Counted from the stretch's first letter, positions 37,271 to 44,479 are shown. The stretch: DNA of 64,000 bases from Roseobacter fucihabitans (GCF_014337925.2 NZ_CP143423.1:526501-590500); one strand, 5' to 3'. The notes: a model not told the origin generated them from the letters alone. Numbers and translations are program-made.

Positions 37271-38527
37271 TCAGTACGCCAATAAAGCGTTCTTTGTGTG
37301 AGCATTGATGTCGGTCAGAATAATATCACCTTCTTGTCGGGGTCGATCAAAGTGCACTTCGCAGAATTGCTCTGTTCGACCCATTATCGGGCTTTCCATT
37401 AAAACGCGGTGGCTGCGTCCAATTTGTCGCTCAAGATGGCGCAAAACCTGGCCCGCTCCTGCTTCTCTCAATTGCCGCGCACGGTCCTTGATATTTCTAC
37501 CATCAACAGGGGGCATTCGCGCAGCAGGCGTGCCGGGGCGCGCGGAATAGGGGAACACATGCAACCAGGTCAGGTCACATTCTGCCACCAGATCCAGCGA
37601 GTTCCGGAACATCGCATCGGTTTCGGTCGGAAAACCCGCAATGATATCCGCCCCAAACGTCATTTCGGGGCGCAACTTGCGGGCGTGCTGGGCAAATGAA
37701 ATGGCATCGTCCCGCAGATGGCGGCGTTTCATCCGCTTGAGGATCATGTCATCGCCATGCTGAAGGGAAAGATGAAGATGCGGCATCAAACGGGGCTCCG
37801 TGGCGATCGCCAGCATCAGGTTATCGTCAACCTCGATACTGTCGATGGAACTGATGCGCAGCCTCGCCAGATCCGGGACCAACTTTAGGATACGCATGAC
37901 CAGATCACCCAGTTTCGGCGTGGCGGGCAGATCGGCCCCCCAGCTTGTGAGATCCACCCCCGTCAGCACGACCTCGTTATAGCCCTTGTCCACAAGCCGC
38001 TTGATCTGATCCACGACAACGCCTGCGGGGACCGAGCGTGAATTTCCACGCCCAAAGGGGATGATGCAAAACGTGCATCGGTGATCACACCCATTCTGGA
38101 CCTGCACATAGGCGCGGCTACGGGTTCCAAAACCATCGATCAGGTGACCCGCCGTTTCGGTCACGGACATGATGTCATCGACCTGCACAGTTTCCGTTTC
38201 ACCGATGAAATCCGCAGCGAGCCCTTGCCAGACGCTGCCCTGCATCTTTTCAACATTGCCGATCACGGCATCAACTTCGCTCATACCGGCAAAGGTTTCA
38301 GGTTCAGTCTGCGCGGCACAGCCCGTCACGATCAAACGCGCATCGGGATGTGCCCGGCGCAGTTTCCGGATGTCTTGTCGGGCTTTGCGCACCGCCTCGC
38401 GCGTGACCGCACAGGTATTGACGATCACGGCGTTTTCGAGTCCGGCCTGCTCTGCCAACTCTTTCATGGCTTCGGTTTCATAGGCGTTCAACCGACACCC
38501 CATGGTGGAAAAGATGGGCGCGCTCAT
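37271..38527 (-). CDS. mtaB: tRNA t6A37 methylthiotransferase MtaB
   Basis: This 418-residue radical-SAM enzyme converts t6A to ms2t6A at position 37 of ANN-decoding tRNAs. An N-terminal UPF0004 domain begins STMGCRLNAYETEAMKELAE. The radical-SAM cluster lies in NGCDHRCTFCIIPFGRGNSR near residues 148-167. A TRAM-like tail follows. The ATG at 38527 overlaps the dapF stop by four bases, so it is coupled to dapF; longer starts would run into dapF. The IS21 remnant begins just past its stop. Confidence 0.93.
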   Translation of the reverse strand: MSAPIFSTMGCRLNAYETEAMKELAEQAGLENAVIVNTCAVTREAVRKARQDIRKLRRAHPDARLIVTGCAAQTEPETFAGMSEVDAVIGNVEKMQGSVWQGLAADFIGETETVQVDDIMSVTETAGHLIDGFGTRSRAYVQVQNGCDHRCTFCIIPFGRGNSRSVPAGVVVDQIKRLVDKGYNEVVLTGVDLTSWGADLPATPKLGDLVMRILKLVPDLARLRISSIDSIEVDDNLMLAIATEPRLMPHLHLSLQHGDDMILKRMKRRHLRDDAISFAQHARKLRPEMTFGADIIAGFPTETDAMFRNSLDLVAECDLTWLHVFPYSARPGTPAARMPPVDGRNIKDRARQLREAGAGQVLRHLERQIGRSHRVLMESPIMGRTEQFCEVHFDRPRQEGDIILTDINAHTKNALLAY

Positions 38528-39357
38528 GCCAGCGCCGCCAAATATGCCGCGCTCAGCGTACCGTCGAAAACATGCGTCGTAGGACCGGTCATCCACACCC
38601 CGTCCTCGCGCCAATCCACATGCAATGTACCGCCGTCCAGATCAACCCTCACGGCGCGTCCTGTCAGGCCCCGGCGTGCGGCCGCAACGGCCGTGGCGCA
38701 GCTTGACGATCCGGATGCCAAGGTCGTTCCTACACCGCGCTCCCACACACGCATACGGATATGATCCTGGCCGATGATCTGCGCGATTTGCACGTTTGTG
38801 CGCTCAGGGTAGAACGGGTGATTTTCATGCCGCGCACCAAATATTTCCAGATCGATGGCCATCACGTCATCCATGAAGAAGGTGCAATGCGGATTGCCCA
38901 TACCGGTTGCGACCGGGCGACCTTCCATCGGGAGATCGGTTGTATCCATGTCCTGACTGAGAGGGATGTCGCGCCAATCCAGTTGAGGATGACCCATGTT
39001 GACTGCCGTCAAACCCTCGCCCGCGTCTCGGGCCTCCAGAACACCACGTTCGGTAGACAGGGACAATGCGCTTTGACCGGTTTCCTGCATGATCTGGCGC
39101 GCAATACAGCGTGTCGCATTCCCGCAAGTCCCTGACAGCGAACCATCCGCATTATAGAACGTCAGATGCGGCATGTCCGACCCTTGCGTGATGAGCGCGA
39201 GTTGATCAAAGCCGACCCCGCGGTGTCGGTCCCCCAGCGCCTGCGCGAGTGCCGGGGTGACAGTGATTTCGCGCACCCGTGCATCCAGAACAACGAAGTC
39301 ATTGCCCAGCCCATGCATCTTGGAAAAAGTTAAGTTATCGGTCGATTTACCATTCAT
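38524..39357 (-). CDS. dapF: Diaminopimelate epimerase
   Basis: This 277-residue enzyme interconverts LL- and meso-diaminopimelate for lysine and peptidoglycan. It shows KMHGLGNDFVVLDAR at the start and the first catalytic cysteine in DGSLSGTCGNATRCIA. The second catalytic position, normally ACGxGAC, reads TLASGSSSCATAVAA here, with Ser in place of the catalytic Cys. The ATG at 39357 gives a standard length. It is translationally coupled to mtaB, an order common in the Rhodobacterales. The rest of the protein looks intact. Confidence 0.9.
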   Translation of the reverse strand: MNGKSTDNLTFSKMHGLGNDFVVLDARVREITVTPALAQALGDRHRGVGFDQLALITQGSDMPHLTFYNADGSLSGTCGNATRCIARQIMQETGQSALSLSTERGVLEARDAGEGLTAVNMGHPQLDWRDIPLSQDMDTTDLPMEGRPVATGMGNPHCTFFMDDVMAIDLEIFGARHENHPFYPERTNVQIAQIIGQDHIRMRVWERGVGTTLASGSSSCATAVAAARRGLTGRAVRVDLDGGTLHVDWREDGVWMTGPTTHVFDGTLSAAYLAALA

Positions 39358-39463
39358 TTTGGCGATATAAGCCCATGCGGCAAAACTATCCAGTGGGTCC
39401 AGGCAAAAAGGGCCAATAGGGGCTTGACCCTGCTGCGCCACCTTTCTAAGTAACGCGCTTAGT

Positions 39464-39539
39464 GGGCCTGTAGCTCAGTTGGTAGAGCAACTGACTTTTA
39501 ATCAGTAGGTCTCCGGTTCGAACCCGGACGGGCTCACCA
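39464..39539 (+). tRNA. tRNA-Lys (UUU)
   Basis: The acceptor GGGCCTG pairs with CGGGCTC, and a CCA end is encoded. The anticodon arm is CTGAC TTTTAAT CAG with anticodon TTT, and the T arm is CCGGTTCGAACCCGG. It marks the left border of the accessory block that runs to about 53.6 kb. Confidence 0.97.
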
Positions 39540-39726
39540 CTTTCTTTTCATGTGACTAATAACGATAGTTGACCACTTTTCGTAGGATTCTGGTCACTTT
39601 TGTCGTAAAACTCGGTCACTCGCAGCTAAGACAGGTAATTCACCCTATATCGGTAAGTGATCCAGGTAGACCTGCAAAGTTTAGTTGACCCAAATTTGAA
39701 CACCACACAATGAAGTCGATCCCTAA
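39540..39726. repeat. Repeat cluster resembling a transposon left end
   Basis: Directly after tRNA-Lys come three related motifs about 20 bases apart: TTGACCACTTTTCG near 39570, TGGTCACTTTTGTCG near 39591 and TCGGTCACTCG near 39611. Similar GGTCA motifs reappear at 41331-41392 in the other orientation, past the TniQ-like gene. Regularly spaced end repeats are typical of Tn7/Tn5053-like elements. Confidence 0.45.
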
Positions 39727-39831
39727 TTTACAGTTGGTGGATCCTACTGCTACACAAGATGCAGACAAAGCGAGGAAATCGCGCATAGTCTCGCGGATCG
39801 TTACGGACTGGCGAGGACGACAGCTCGCAAA

Positions 39832-40647
39832 ATGATGCGAGCAATAGGTGGCGGTACCCATGCAGACGGGCGTTTGATCATGAAAGCCGGAACTATCATT
39901 CCTCAAATGGAGCGGTTTTCAAGTTCGCTGCCCCCATCGGAAGCAGCTATCAAGTTAGGCATTCCTGCAGAAATGCTGATGCAGCTGGTCAAAGCGAGAC
40001 TTACTGCGATCTGCCCACACATAACTGGAACGATCATGCGTTTCGACCCACAGGCGATTGTTTGCTTCAAGCAGCAGCTCTTTCGTGACAGTGAGGGAAC
40101 TGACTGTTTGAATGATGAATGGGTGTCTTTGAAGCGCGCAGGCCAAGTTTTTGGCTATAGTCTTGATCACGTGTGCGCGCTGATACTCGACGGCGAACTC
40201 AACCAACTTAGACACCGCCCAAATGCATTATCACTCTACGATCTACATCTAAATAAAAAGGAAGTCCTTGGGCGGATGTCAGATGCAGCGGCTATTGGGT
40301 GCTCAAAGGCTGATCTTAAGCAGATTCTTGGAATAAATGACCCGACCGTCGCCCAAATTGTCCGTAAGGGTATGATCGCGAGTTTTGGAGTAAAAAACCC
40401 CTTGAACCATAGAAAAATGATCCGTTTCACTTCAGAAGCTATCGATAGTTTTTTGCGAGAGTACCTGCCTCTGGGTCTTTTTGCCCGCAATGCCGGGATG
40501 CAACCGCGAGCTGCGATGCTGTACATCGAAAAACTGGAGTTGCATGCTCTGGATTGGCCACGAAAATTTAGCAGAGTATACCGACGTACTGGCTTACCTT
40601 CTGAGATTGCAAAAATGCAGATAGAATGGAGCCTCCCAACAGGCTAA
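39832..40647 (+). CDS. TniQ-like protein with repeated HTH segments, probably 5'-truncated
   Basis: This 271-residue protein contains several short HTH-like repeats, such as PSEAAIKLGIPAEMLMQLVK, DAAAIGCSKADLKQILGIND and LPLGLFARNAGMQPRAAMLY. This resembles the C-terminal part of TniQ/TnsD target-selection proteins. The reading frame is open upstream to 39727 and continues the same style (SLADRYGLARTTARK). The ATG used may therefore be internal and the N-terminal zinc-finger part of TniQ lost. No TniA/TniB genes are near. It sits beside tRNA-Lys between sets of GGTCA repeats. The call is tentative. Confidence 0.45.
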   Translation: MMRAIGGGTHADGRLIMKAGTIIPQMERFSSSLPPSEAAIKLGIPAEMLMQLVKARLTAICPHITGTIMRFDPQAIVCFKQQLFRDSEGTDCLNDEWVSLKRAGQVFGYSLDHVCALILDGELNQLRHRPNALSLYDLHLNKKEVLGRMSDAAAIGCSKADLKQILGINDPTVAQIVRKGMIASFGVKNPLNHRKMIRFTSEAIDSFLREYLPLGLFARNAGMQPRAAMLYIEKLELHALDWPRKFSRVYRRTGLPSEIAKMQIEWSLPTG

Positions 40648-40682
40648 ACCTATGCCTCCAAACAATTTTCATGGAGGTGTAA

Positions 40683-41153
40683 ATGAAACCCGATCCAATA
40701 GTAAAGTATCTCTTGGCCTGTGTCGCTGCGCTGAGCGCTGGCGTGGCCTTTGCTTTCAAGTTCCTTTTGGAGGCGCGCGACTACCCTGAACTCTCCCTCG
40801 TCATGCTTGCAGTTGTTGCCTTCGTGATTGGTACGATATGTCTGTTCGCGGCCTTGGCCGTTTGTGGCGTTCTCGGTTCTGCTTTTGCTGAAGCATTGAA
40901 AACGAAGCAAAACGGCACTGGCGATGCTGTCGAGGATGAAATCAATACCGCCACTGAAATTGAAACCGAAACGTTCACAAAAAAGGTGCCTAGTTTACCT
41001 ACCAAGATTATCCTCATCATCACAGGTTTCTTCGGGCTCTGCGCAGCGTTCGTTCTCTTGCTTATTGGTTTCGCCGCATTTCATTTCGCGACAGATCATC
41101 TAGGAAGTTCTCTGGGCATCTTTCGAGATCACCTTGAATCACAAATCAATTAA
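40683..41153 (+). CDS. Small membrane protein of unknown function
   Basis: This 156-residue protein has three or four membrane segments: YLLACVAALSAGVAFAFKFL, LSLVMLAVVAFVIGTICLFA and, after an acidic linker (about residues 78-98), IILIITGFFGLCAAFVLLL. GGAGG lies just before the ATG. It follows the TniQ-like gene by 35 bases and may share its transcript. I do not recognise the family. Confidence 0.65.
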   Translation: MKPDPIVKYLLACVAALSAGVAFAFKFLLEARDYPELSLVMLAVVAFVIGTICLFAALAVCGVLGSAFAEALKTKQNGTGDAVEDEINTATEIETETFTKKVPSLPTKIILIITGFFGLCAAFVLLLIGFAAFHFATDHLGSSLGIFRDHLESQIN

Positions 41154-41329
41154 GCACTGGGCTTAGCGCAGGTCACAGACGTGGCCTGCGCGTCAGATTG
41201 TGCTTTTATGTGTCGAAAGTTGCTGGGGAGTTGTCGTTTGAATTTCCCATACTTCATAAAATTACCGACTTAAGGTCTCAGAAATTACTCGAAGCGCTGT
41301 CTTTTAACACAGTGTGACGACTCGTGATG

Positions 41330-41392
41330 TTTGACCATTTGGGTCATGTTTTTGGTCATTCTAGGCACTAACTTTGGTCATTTGGTCATTTT
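41330..41392. repeat. GGTCA repeat cluster, possible transposon right end
   Basis: Within 63 bases there is one TTGACCA and four GGTCAT motifs (41342, 41354, 41376, 41384). The last is followed by TTTTCGAG, like the TTTTCG of the left cluster. Together with 39570-39620 it may bound a small degenerate element carrying the TniQ-like gene. The flanking 41154-41533 has no gene. Confidence 0.4.
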
Positions 41393-41533
41393 CGAGATTA
41401 AGTCACTGTCAGTAGACCATAAGAGTGCAGATTTGGAGCATAAGCTTGCTGATCTGCCTGTTTGGTCAACTTTCCACACCAATTTGATACTGAAATCGAG
41501 ATGACTCGTCGCTTTGGGCAAGCGGAGACAATC

Positions 41534-41608
41534 TCGGTGGATAGTTGAGTTGGTAAGGTAACGGTTCTTGGCACAGTGTACCGTAGGTTCGAATCCTACC
41601 ACCCAACC
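41534..41608 (+). pseudogene. tRNA-Gln (UUG) relic
   Basis: The D-arm AGTTGGTAAGG, the anticodon loop TCTTGGC with TTG, the variable GTACC and the T-arm GTAGGTTCGAATCCTAC line up with alphaproteobacterial tRNA-Gln. The acceptor stem is broken: GGTGG pairs only partly with CCACC and no CCA end is encoded. The anticodon stem has one mismatch. It may be a decayed tRNA carried by, or used as a target by, a mobile element; the IS3 remnant starts just after it. Confidence 0.6.
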
Positions 41609-41658
41609 GTCCTGCCAGCCGAAGACGGCGGTCTGACTTGGTCACGCTTGCGCACATC

Positions 41659-41694
41659 CATTGCCCGGCAGTGTATTGAAAATACATGAGAGGG
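41659..41694 (+). repeat. Hairpin element, copy A (36 nt)
   Basis: It starts CATTGCCCGGCAG, has a stem TGTATT with AATACA around GAA, and ends GAGAGGG. The stem sequence is unlike the other copies but is fully paired. Removing it joins LVTLAHI to KERSRLSPGSYGRP in the IS3 OrfB frame. Confidence 0.88.
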
Positions 41695-41852
41695 AAGGAG
41701 CGGTCCCGTCTCAGCCCGGGCAGCTATGGTCGACCGCGCATGACTGAAGAGCTGAAGGAGATCGGTCTGAATGTTGGCCATCGTCGTGTTGGTCGTCTGA
41801 TGCGTCAGAACGGAATAACCGTGGTCAGGACCCGTAAACACAAGGTCACAAC

Positions 41853-41893
41853 CATTGCCCGGCAGGCGATTGCACAGCAATCTGCTGAGAGGG
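41853..41893 (+). repeat. Hairpin element, copy B (41 nt)
   Basis: It starts CATTGCCCGGCAGGC, has a stem GATTGC with GCAATC around ACA, and ends CTGAGAGGG. Removing it rejoins KVTT and DSDHKFN in OrfB. The inserted length, 41, would otherwise shift the frame and cause an early stop. Confidence 0.92.
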
Positions 41894-42149
41894 GGACAGC
41901 GACCATAAGTTCAACATAGCGCCGAACCTGCTGGATCGGGACTTCACCGCAGATGCGCCAAATCAGAAGTGGGCTGGTGACATCAGCTACGTTTGGACCC
42001 GAGAGGGTTGGTTGTACCTGGCTGTCATCCTCGACCTGCATTCAAGGCGCGTCGTTGGTTGGGCCGTCAGTAATCGCATGAAGCGCGATCTGGCAATTAG
42101 GGCGCTGAAGATGGCGATTGCATTCCGGTTACCGCCGAAAGACTGCATT

Positions 42150-42190
42150 TATTACCCGACAGGCGATTACAAGGTAATCTGCCGAGAGGG
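42150..42190 (+). repeat. Hairpin element, copy C (41 nt)
   Basis: It starts TATTACCCGACAGGC, has a stem GATTAC with GTAATC around AAG, and ends CCGAGAGGG. Against copy B, the stem has a paired G-C to A-T change. Removing it restores [11 protein letters not shown]. The base before it is T, equal to its first base. Confidence 0.92.
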
Positions 42191-42304
42191 CACCACACGG
42201 ATCGCGGCAGCCAATATTGTTCTCATGATTATCAGAAGGTCCTGCGCCAGCATGGCTTCAAGGTATCGATGAGCGGCAAAGGAAATTGCTATGATAATGC
42301 CGCC

Positions 42305-42345
42305 CCCTCTCGGCAGATTGCTTTGCAATCGCCTGCCGGGCAATG
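42305..42345 (-). repeat. Hairpin element, copy D (41 nt)
   Basis: It lies on the reverse strand: starts CATTGCCCGGCAGGC, stem GATTGC with GCAATC around AAA, ends CCGAGAGGG. Removing it gives CYDNAAV in OrfB, but a deletion of about 50 codons begins two or three bases beyond the element. Confidence 0.9.
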
Positions 42346-42418
42346 GTACGCTTTTGAACGGAAAGTGGCTTAAACGAGCACCTGGGGCGGCACAAAAGCG
42401 CGACAGGTCCACTTGTTC

Positions 42419-42856
42419 TCATTGGCGACCCTCCGGGAACGCAGCGTGTCTGGAGACCTTCTCCAGACCAGATGCCCACGCGGGTTGCTCTGAGGCAAAT
42501 ATTCTTATCCGTTCGACCACATTAACCGGATCGCTCAGAGATCCAGCCGGAACGATCATCTTCGTCCCATCACCATTTGGCCAAGGAACTCCCGACCCGC
42601 AGACCCGACAGAACGACTTGGAGATATCCCGCCCCGGGACTTGGTAGCTGACGATCTCTCCCGTGCCCGCCAGCCAGTCGAACCCTTCGATGCTCACGAA
42701 CAGATTGGAAGCAAAAGCAGATCCGGTGATTTGGCGGCACTGTTCACAGCTGCACAGAAGCAGTTTTTCAAACGTGTTGATAACCGCGAACGAGACGACA
42801 CCACACAGGCAGCGGCCTTTGTTTTTATGGAACGAGTGGTTGTCTAAAGAGGTCAT
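42419..42856 (-). CDS. GFA (Mss4-fold, glutathione-dependent formaldehyde-activating-like) protein
   Basis: This 145-residue protein has the GFA zinc-site pattern GRCLCGVVSFAV, LLCSCEQCRQITGSAFASNL and the third cluster FCRVCGSGVPW. A bound zinc is expected from the cysteines. Family members are often called formaldehyde-activating enzymes, though that activity is doubtful for most. The ATG at 42856 is chosen because the domain begins soon after it. It is the last gene of a reverse-strand group with the glyoxalase-like and later genes, close to the IS3 remnant. Confidence 0.83.
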   Translation of the reverse strand: MTSLDNHSFHKNKGRCLCGVVSFAVINTFEKLLLCSCEQCRQITGSAFASNLFVSIEGFDWLAGTGEIVSYQVPGRDISKSFCRVCGSGVPWPNGDGTKMIVPAGSLSDPVNVVERIRIFASEQPAWASGLEKVSRHAAFPEGRQ

Positions 42857-42900
42857 CTGATGGGCCTTTCGAAGTGCATCGCATCGCCTAATTCTGCGCG

Positions 42901-43329
42901 CTACTTGATTGCCTCGATCAACTCGATGCTGTATCCATCGGGATCGTTCAGAAACGCGATGACTTCTTTTTGGCCAGTCTCGGTGGGCATAAGTTTCATT
43001 GGCCCTGCTGGCCTTGTCAACTCCACACCCATTTTTTCTAGACGCGTACAAGCCGCGTAAATGTCCGCGACCTCAAGTGCGATATGACCGTAACCGGTAC
43101 CTTGTTCGTAACCAGTTTCGTCCCAGTTCCAAGTCAATTCAATCGTCGACGCTGTTGGGCTATCTCCGTATCCCATGAAAACCAAAGTGAAGCGACCTTC
43201 AGGGAATGTCTCGCGCCGTGTTTCGTGCATGCCCAATGCGTCTGCGTAAAAGGCGATGGAGCGTTCAAGATCGCCCACGCGGAGCATCGTATACAGAATG
43301 CGGCTGGGAAGGTTGGTTAGATCAGTCAT
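42901..43329 (-). CDS. gloA: Lactoylglutathione lyase (glyoxalase I)-like protein
   Basis: This 142-residue protein closely follows the GloA pattern: RILYTMLRVGDLERSIAFYA, FMGYGDSPTASTIELTWNW, GYGHIALEVADIY and NDPDGYSIELIE. Glyoxalase I isomerises the methylglyoxal-glutathione adduct and uses a His-Glu-His-Glu metal site. Here the first His (normally LHTMLRV) is Tyr, while the other three ligands are kept. A single C-to-T change explains it. Activity may be reduced or altered. It is part of the small detoxification-like cluster. Confidence 0.85.
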   Translation of the reverse strand: MTDLTNLPSRILYTMLRVGDLERSIAFYADALGMHETRRETFPEGRFTLVFMGYGDSPTASTIELTWNWDETGYEQGTGYGHIALEVADIYAACTRLEKMGVELTRPAGPMKLMPTETGQKEVIAFLNDPDGYSIELIEAIK

Positions 43330-43405
43330 TCGGATTTTCCCTATGAGAGGTTAAGTTCCGACAAGCCGCAAAGCACAGCTTGTCGGTTAAAGAGCTAACG
43401 AAAGC

Positions 43406-43891
43406 TTATTGGCATACTTCGCCGCTATAGCGGACAAGCCCTTCAAGGCCATTGGGGTCCCGCAAGTCCACCAAGCCGTAGCTGTTGAAAGAGCCGTTGG
43501 CCCCTTCCATTGTGCCGCGTCCGGTGCCCTCTTGGATGTCGTAGGTGATCTCGATCATGAAACGTCCAGGCTTGCCTGGTACAGATGTCAAAATCCCAAG
43601 ATCTTTCGTCTGGAAGGCACCGCCATCGGCACGGCCAAAGTAATGCTCCATGTCCATTTCGAGGCCTGTTGCCGTTTCGCGCTGGCCAGTGATTTTGCCT
43701 GCGGCGTTTTGCACTGTGCCCGTCAACGTGGCGGAGATAATGATAGGATCGCCTTCACCTTCAGCGAAGAAATTCGGGACTGCGACGCCACCGATAGGTG
43801 CGCAGACACCGGTACCGGCGGACGCGCTTGTAGCGCCCGAAAGGGAGATACCGGAGGCGAGAGTCAGCGCAACAAGAGATAGTTTAATCAT
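43406..43891 (-). CDS. Secreted protein of unknown function
   Basis: This 161-residue protein has a signal peptide (MIKLSLVALTLASGISLSGA). The mature domain has a cysteine near each end (GTGVCAPIGG and RYSGEVCQ) that could form a disulfide. A central stretch is FFAEGEGDPIIISATLTGT. I recognise no domain. The ATG at 43891 has AGGAAA upstream. It belongs to the reverse-strand group 42419-45262. Confidence 0.65.
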   Translation of the reverse strand: MIKLSLVALTLASGISLSGATSASAGTGVCAPIGGVAVPNFFAEGEGDPIIISATLTGTVQNAAGKITGQRETATGLEMDMEHYFGRADGGAFQTKDLGILTSVPGKPGRFMIEITYDIQEGTGRGTMEGANGSFNSYGLVDLRDPNGLEGLVRYSGEVCQ

Positions 43892-44017
43892 GTTATTTTC
43901 CTTTGGTTTACTTGAGTTAAGACGTGGTCGTTTCGTTTGGATGCAACCATCCACTCCGTTGGCCCGCATATCAGGGCCAACGATATCTATTCATTTCGAT
44001 AGTGTTTTTTTGGTGGT

Positions 44018-44449
44018 TTAGGCGGCCTTGATGTCCATCACGCTTTGGATGTCGCCAAGCCGGAAGACCTGACCTGCGCCAGCCCAGCCACCGTCGGTCA
44101 CCTCATACAGCATGGCCCAGTGATTAAGCCTTTCCGCGTAAGGCCCGACAACCTCATCAACGATGCGCCCGATCTCGGCAACCAGGCGCGTTCTGGTCTC
44201 ATCGTTCAAAGCGCCCTGAGGTGTCGTCACAGCGATACGAAACGGAGGTTTCTCCAGCGACACTCCCCCGACGTAAAATGTGCCCTCAGGTTTTCCATTA
44301 AAGTGGGCCCAGACCAGCGATTGTGCACCTGCGCTTTCCAGTGGTGCACCCTCAGCCCTGAGTACGGCATTTGAAAGTTGCGACATCAGCGCATCTTGCT
44401 GCAATTTATCTAGCTCACCCTGTGGGGCGTCTACTTGAATGAGTGGCAC
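44018..44449 (-). CDS. Tautomerase-family protein
   Basis: This 143-residue protein begins with the catalytic proline MPLIQVDAPQGELDKLQQDA, as in 4-oxalocrotonate tautomerase and related enzymes. FYVGGVSLEKPPFRIAVTTP and a later EIGRIVDEVVG helix follow. The substrate is unknown. It lies between two exported proteins of the same strand. Confidence 0.78.
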   Translation of the reverse strand: MPLIQVDAPQGELDKLQQDALMSQLSNAVLRAEGAPLESAGAQSLVWAHFNGKPEGTFYVGGVSLEKPPFRIAVTTPQGALNDETRTRLVAEIGRIVDEVVGPYAERLNHWAMLYEVTDGGWAGAGQVFRLGDIQSVMDIKAA

Positions 44450-44479
44450 GAATGTTTCCTCTTCTCTGGTTAGGTTATG

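Larger units (their letters stand above)
41629..42373 (+). pseudogene. IS3-family OrfB transposase broken by four hairpin elements and a deletion
   Basis: With the elements removed, the frame reads LVTLAHI-KERSRLSPGSYGRP, then RKHKVTT-DSDHKFNIAPNLL and ADAPNQKWAGDISYVW, then [17 protein letters not shown] and [10 protein letters not shown]. These are standard IS3 OrfB blocks including catalytic Asp residues. Copies A, B, C and D lie at 41659, 41853, 42150 and 42305. After copy D about 50 codons are missing, including the catalytic Glu region ETFFKTIK, and the gene resumes as AFERKVA-stop at 42373. The upstream OrfA is not found. The left limit is approximate. Confidence 0.85.

Noticed and set aside
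39570-41392. The GGTCA motif clusters as a CRISPR array
   Set aside because: The repeats are 6-12 bases, unevenly spaced and split into two orientations; there are no regular repeat-spacer units and no cas genes. No CRISPR array was found anywhere in the window.
41378-41687. Reverse-strand frames reading MVGFEPT and GGRIRTYGTL across the tRNA-Gln relic
   Set aside because: These are the familiar false proteins produced by translating a tRNA on the wrong strand; the tRNA-like fold explains the sequence.
34884-42345. The six hairpins as integron attC sites or ordinary terminators
   Set aside because: They lack the attC core sites (RYYYAAC and GTTRRRY), carry no T-run, and interrupt coding frames rather than following genes.
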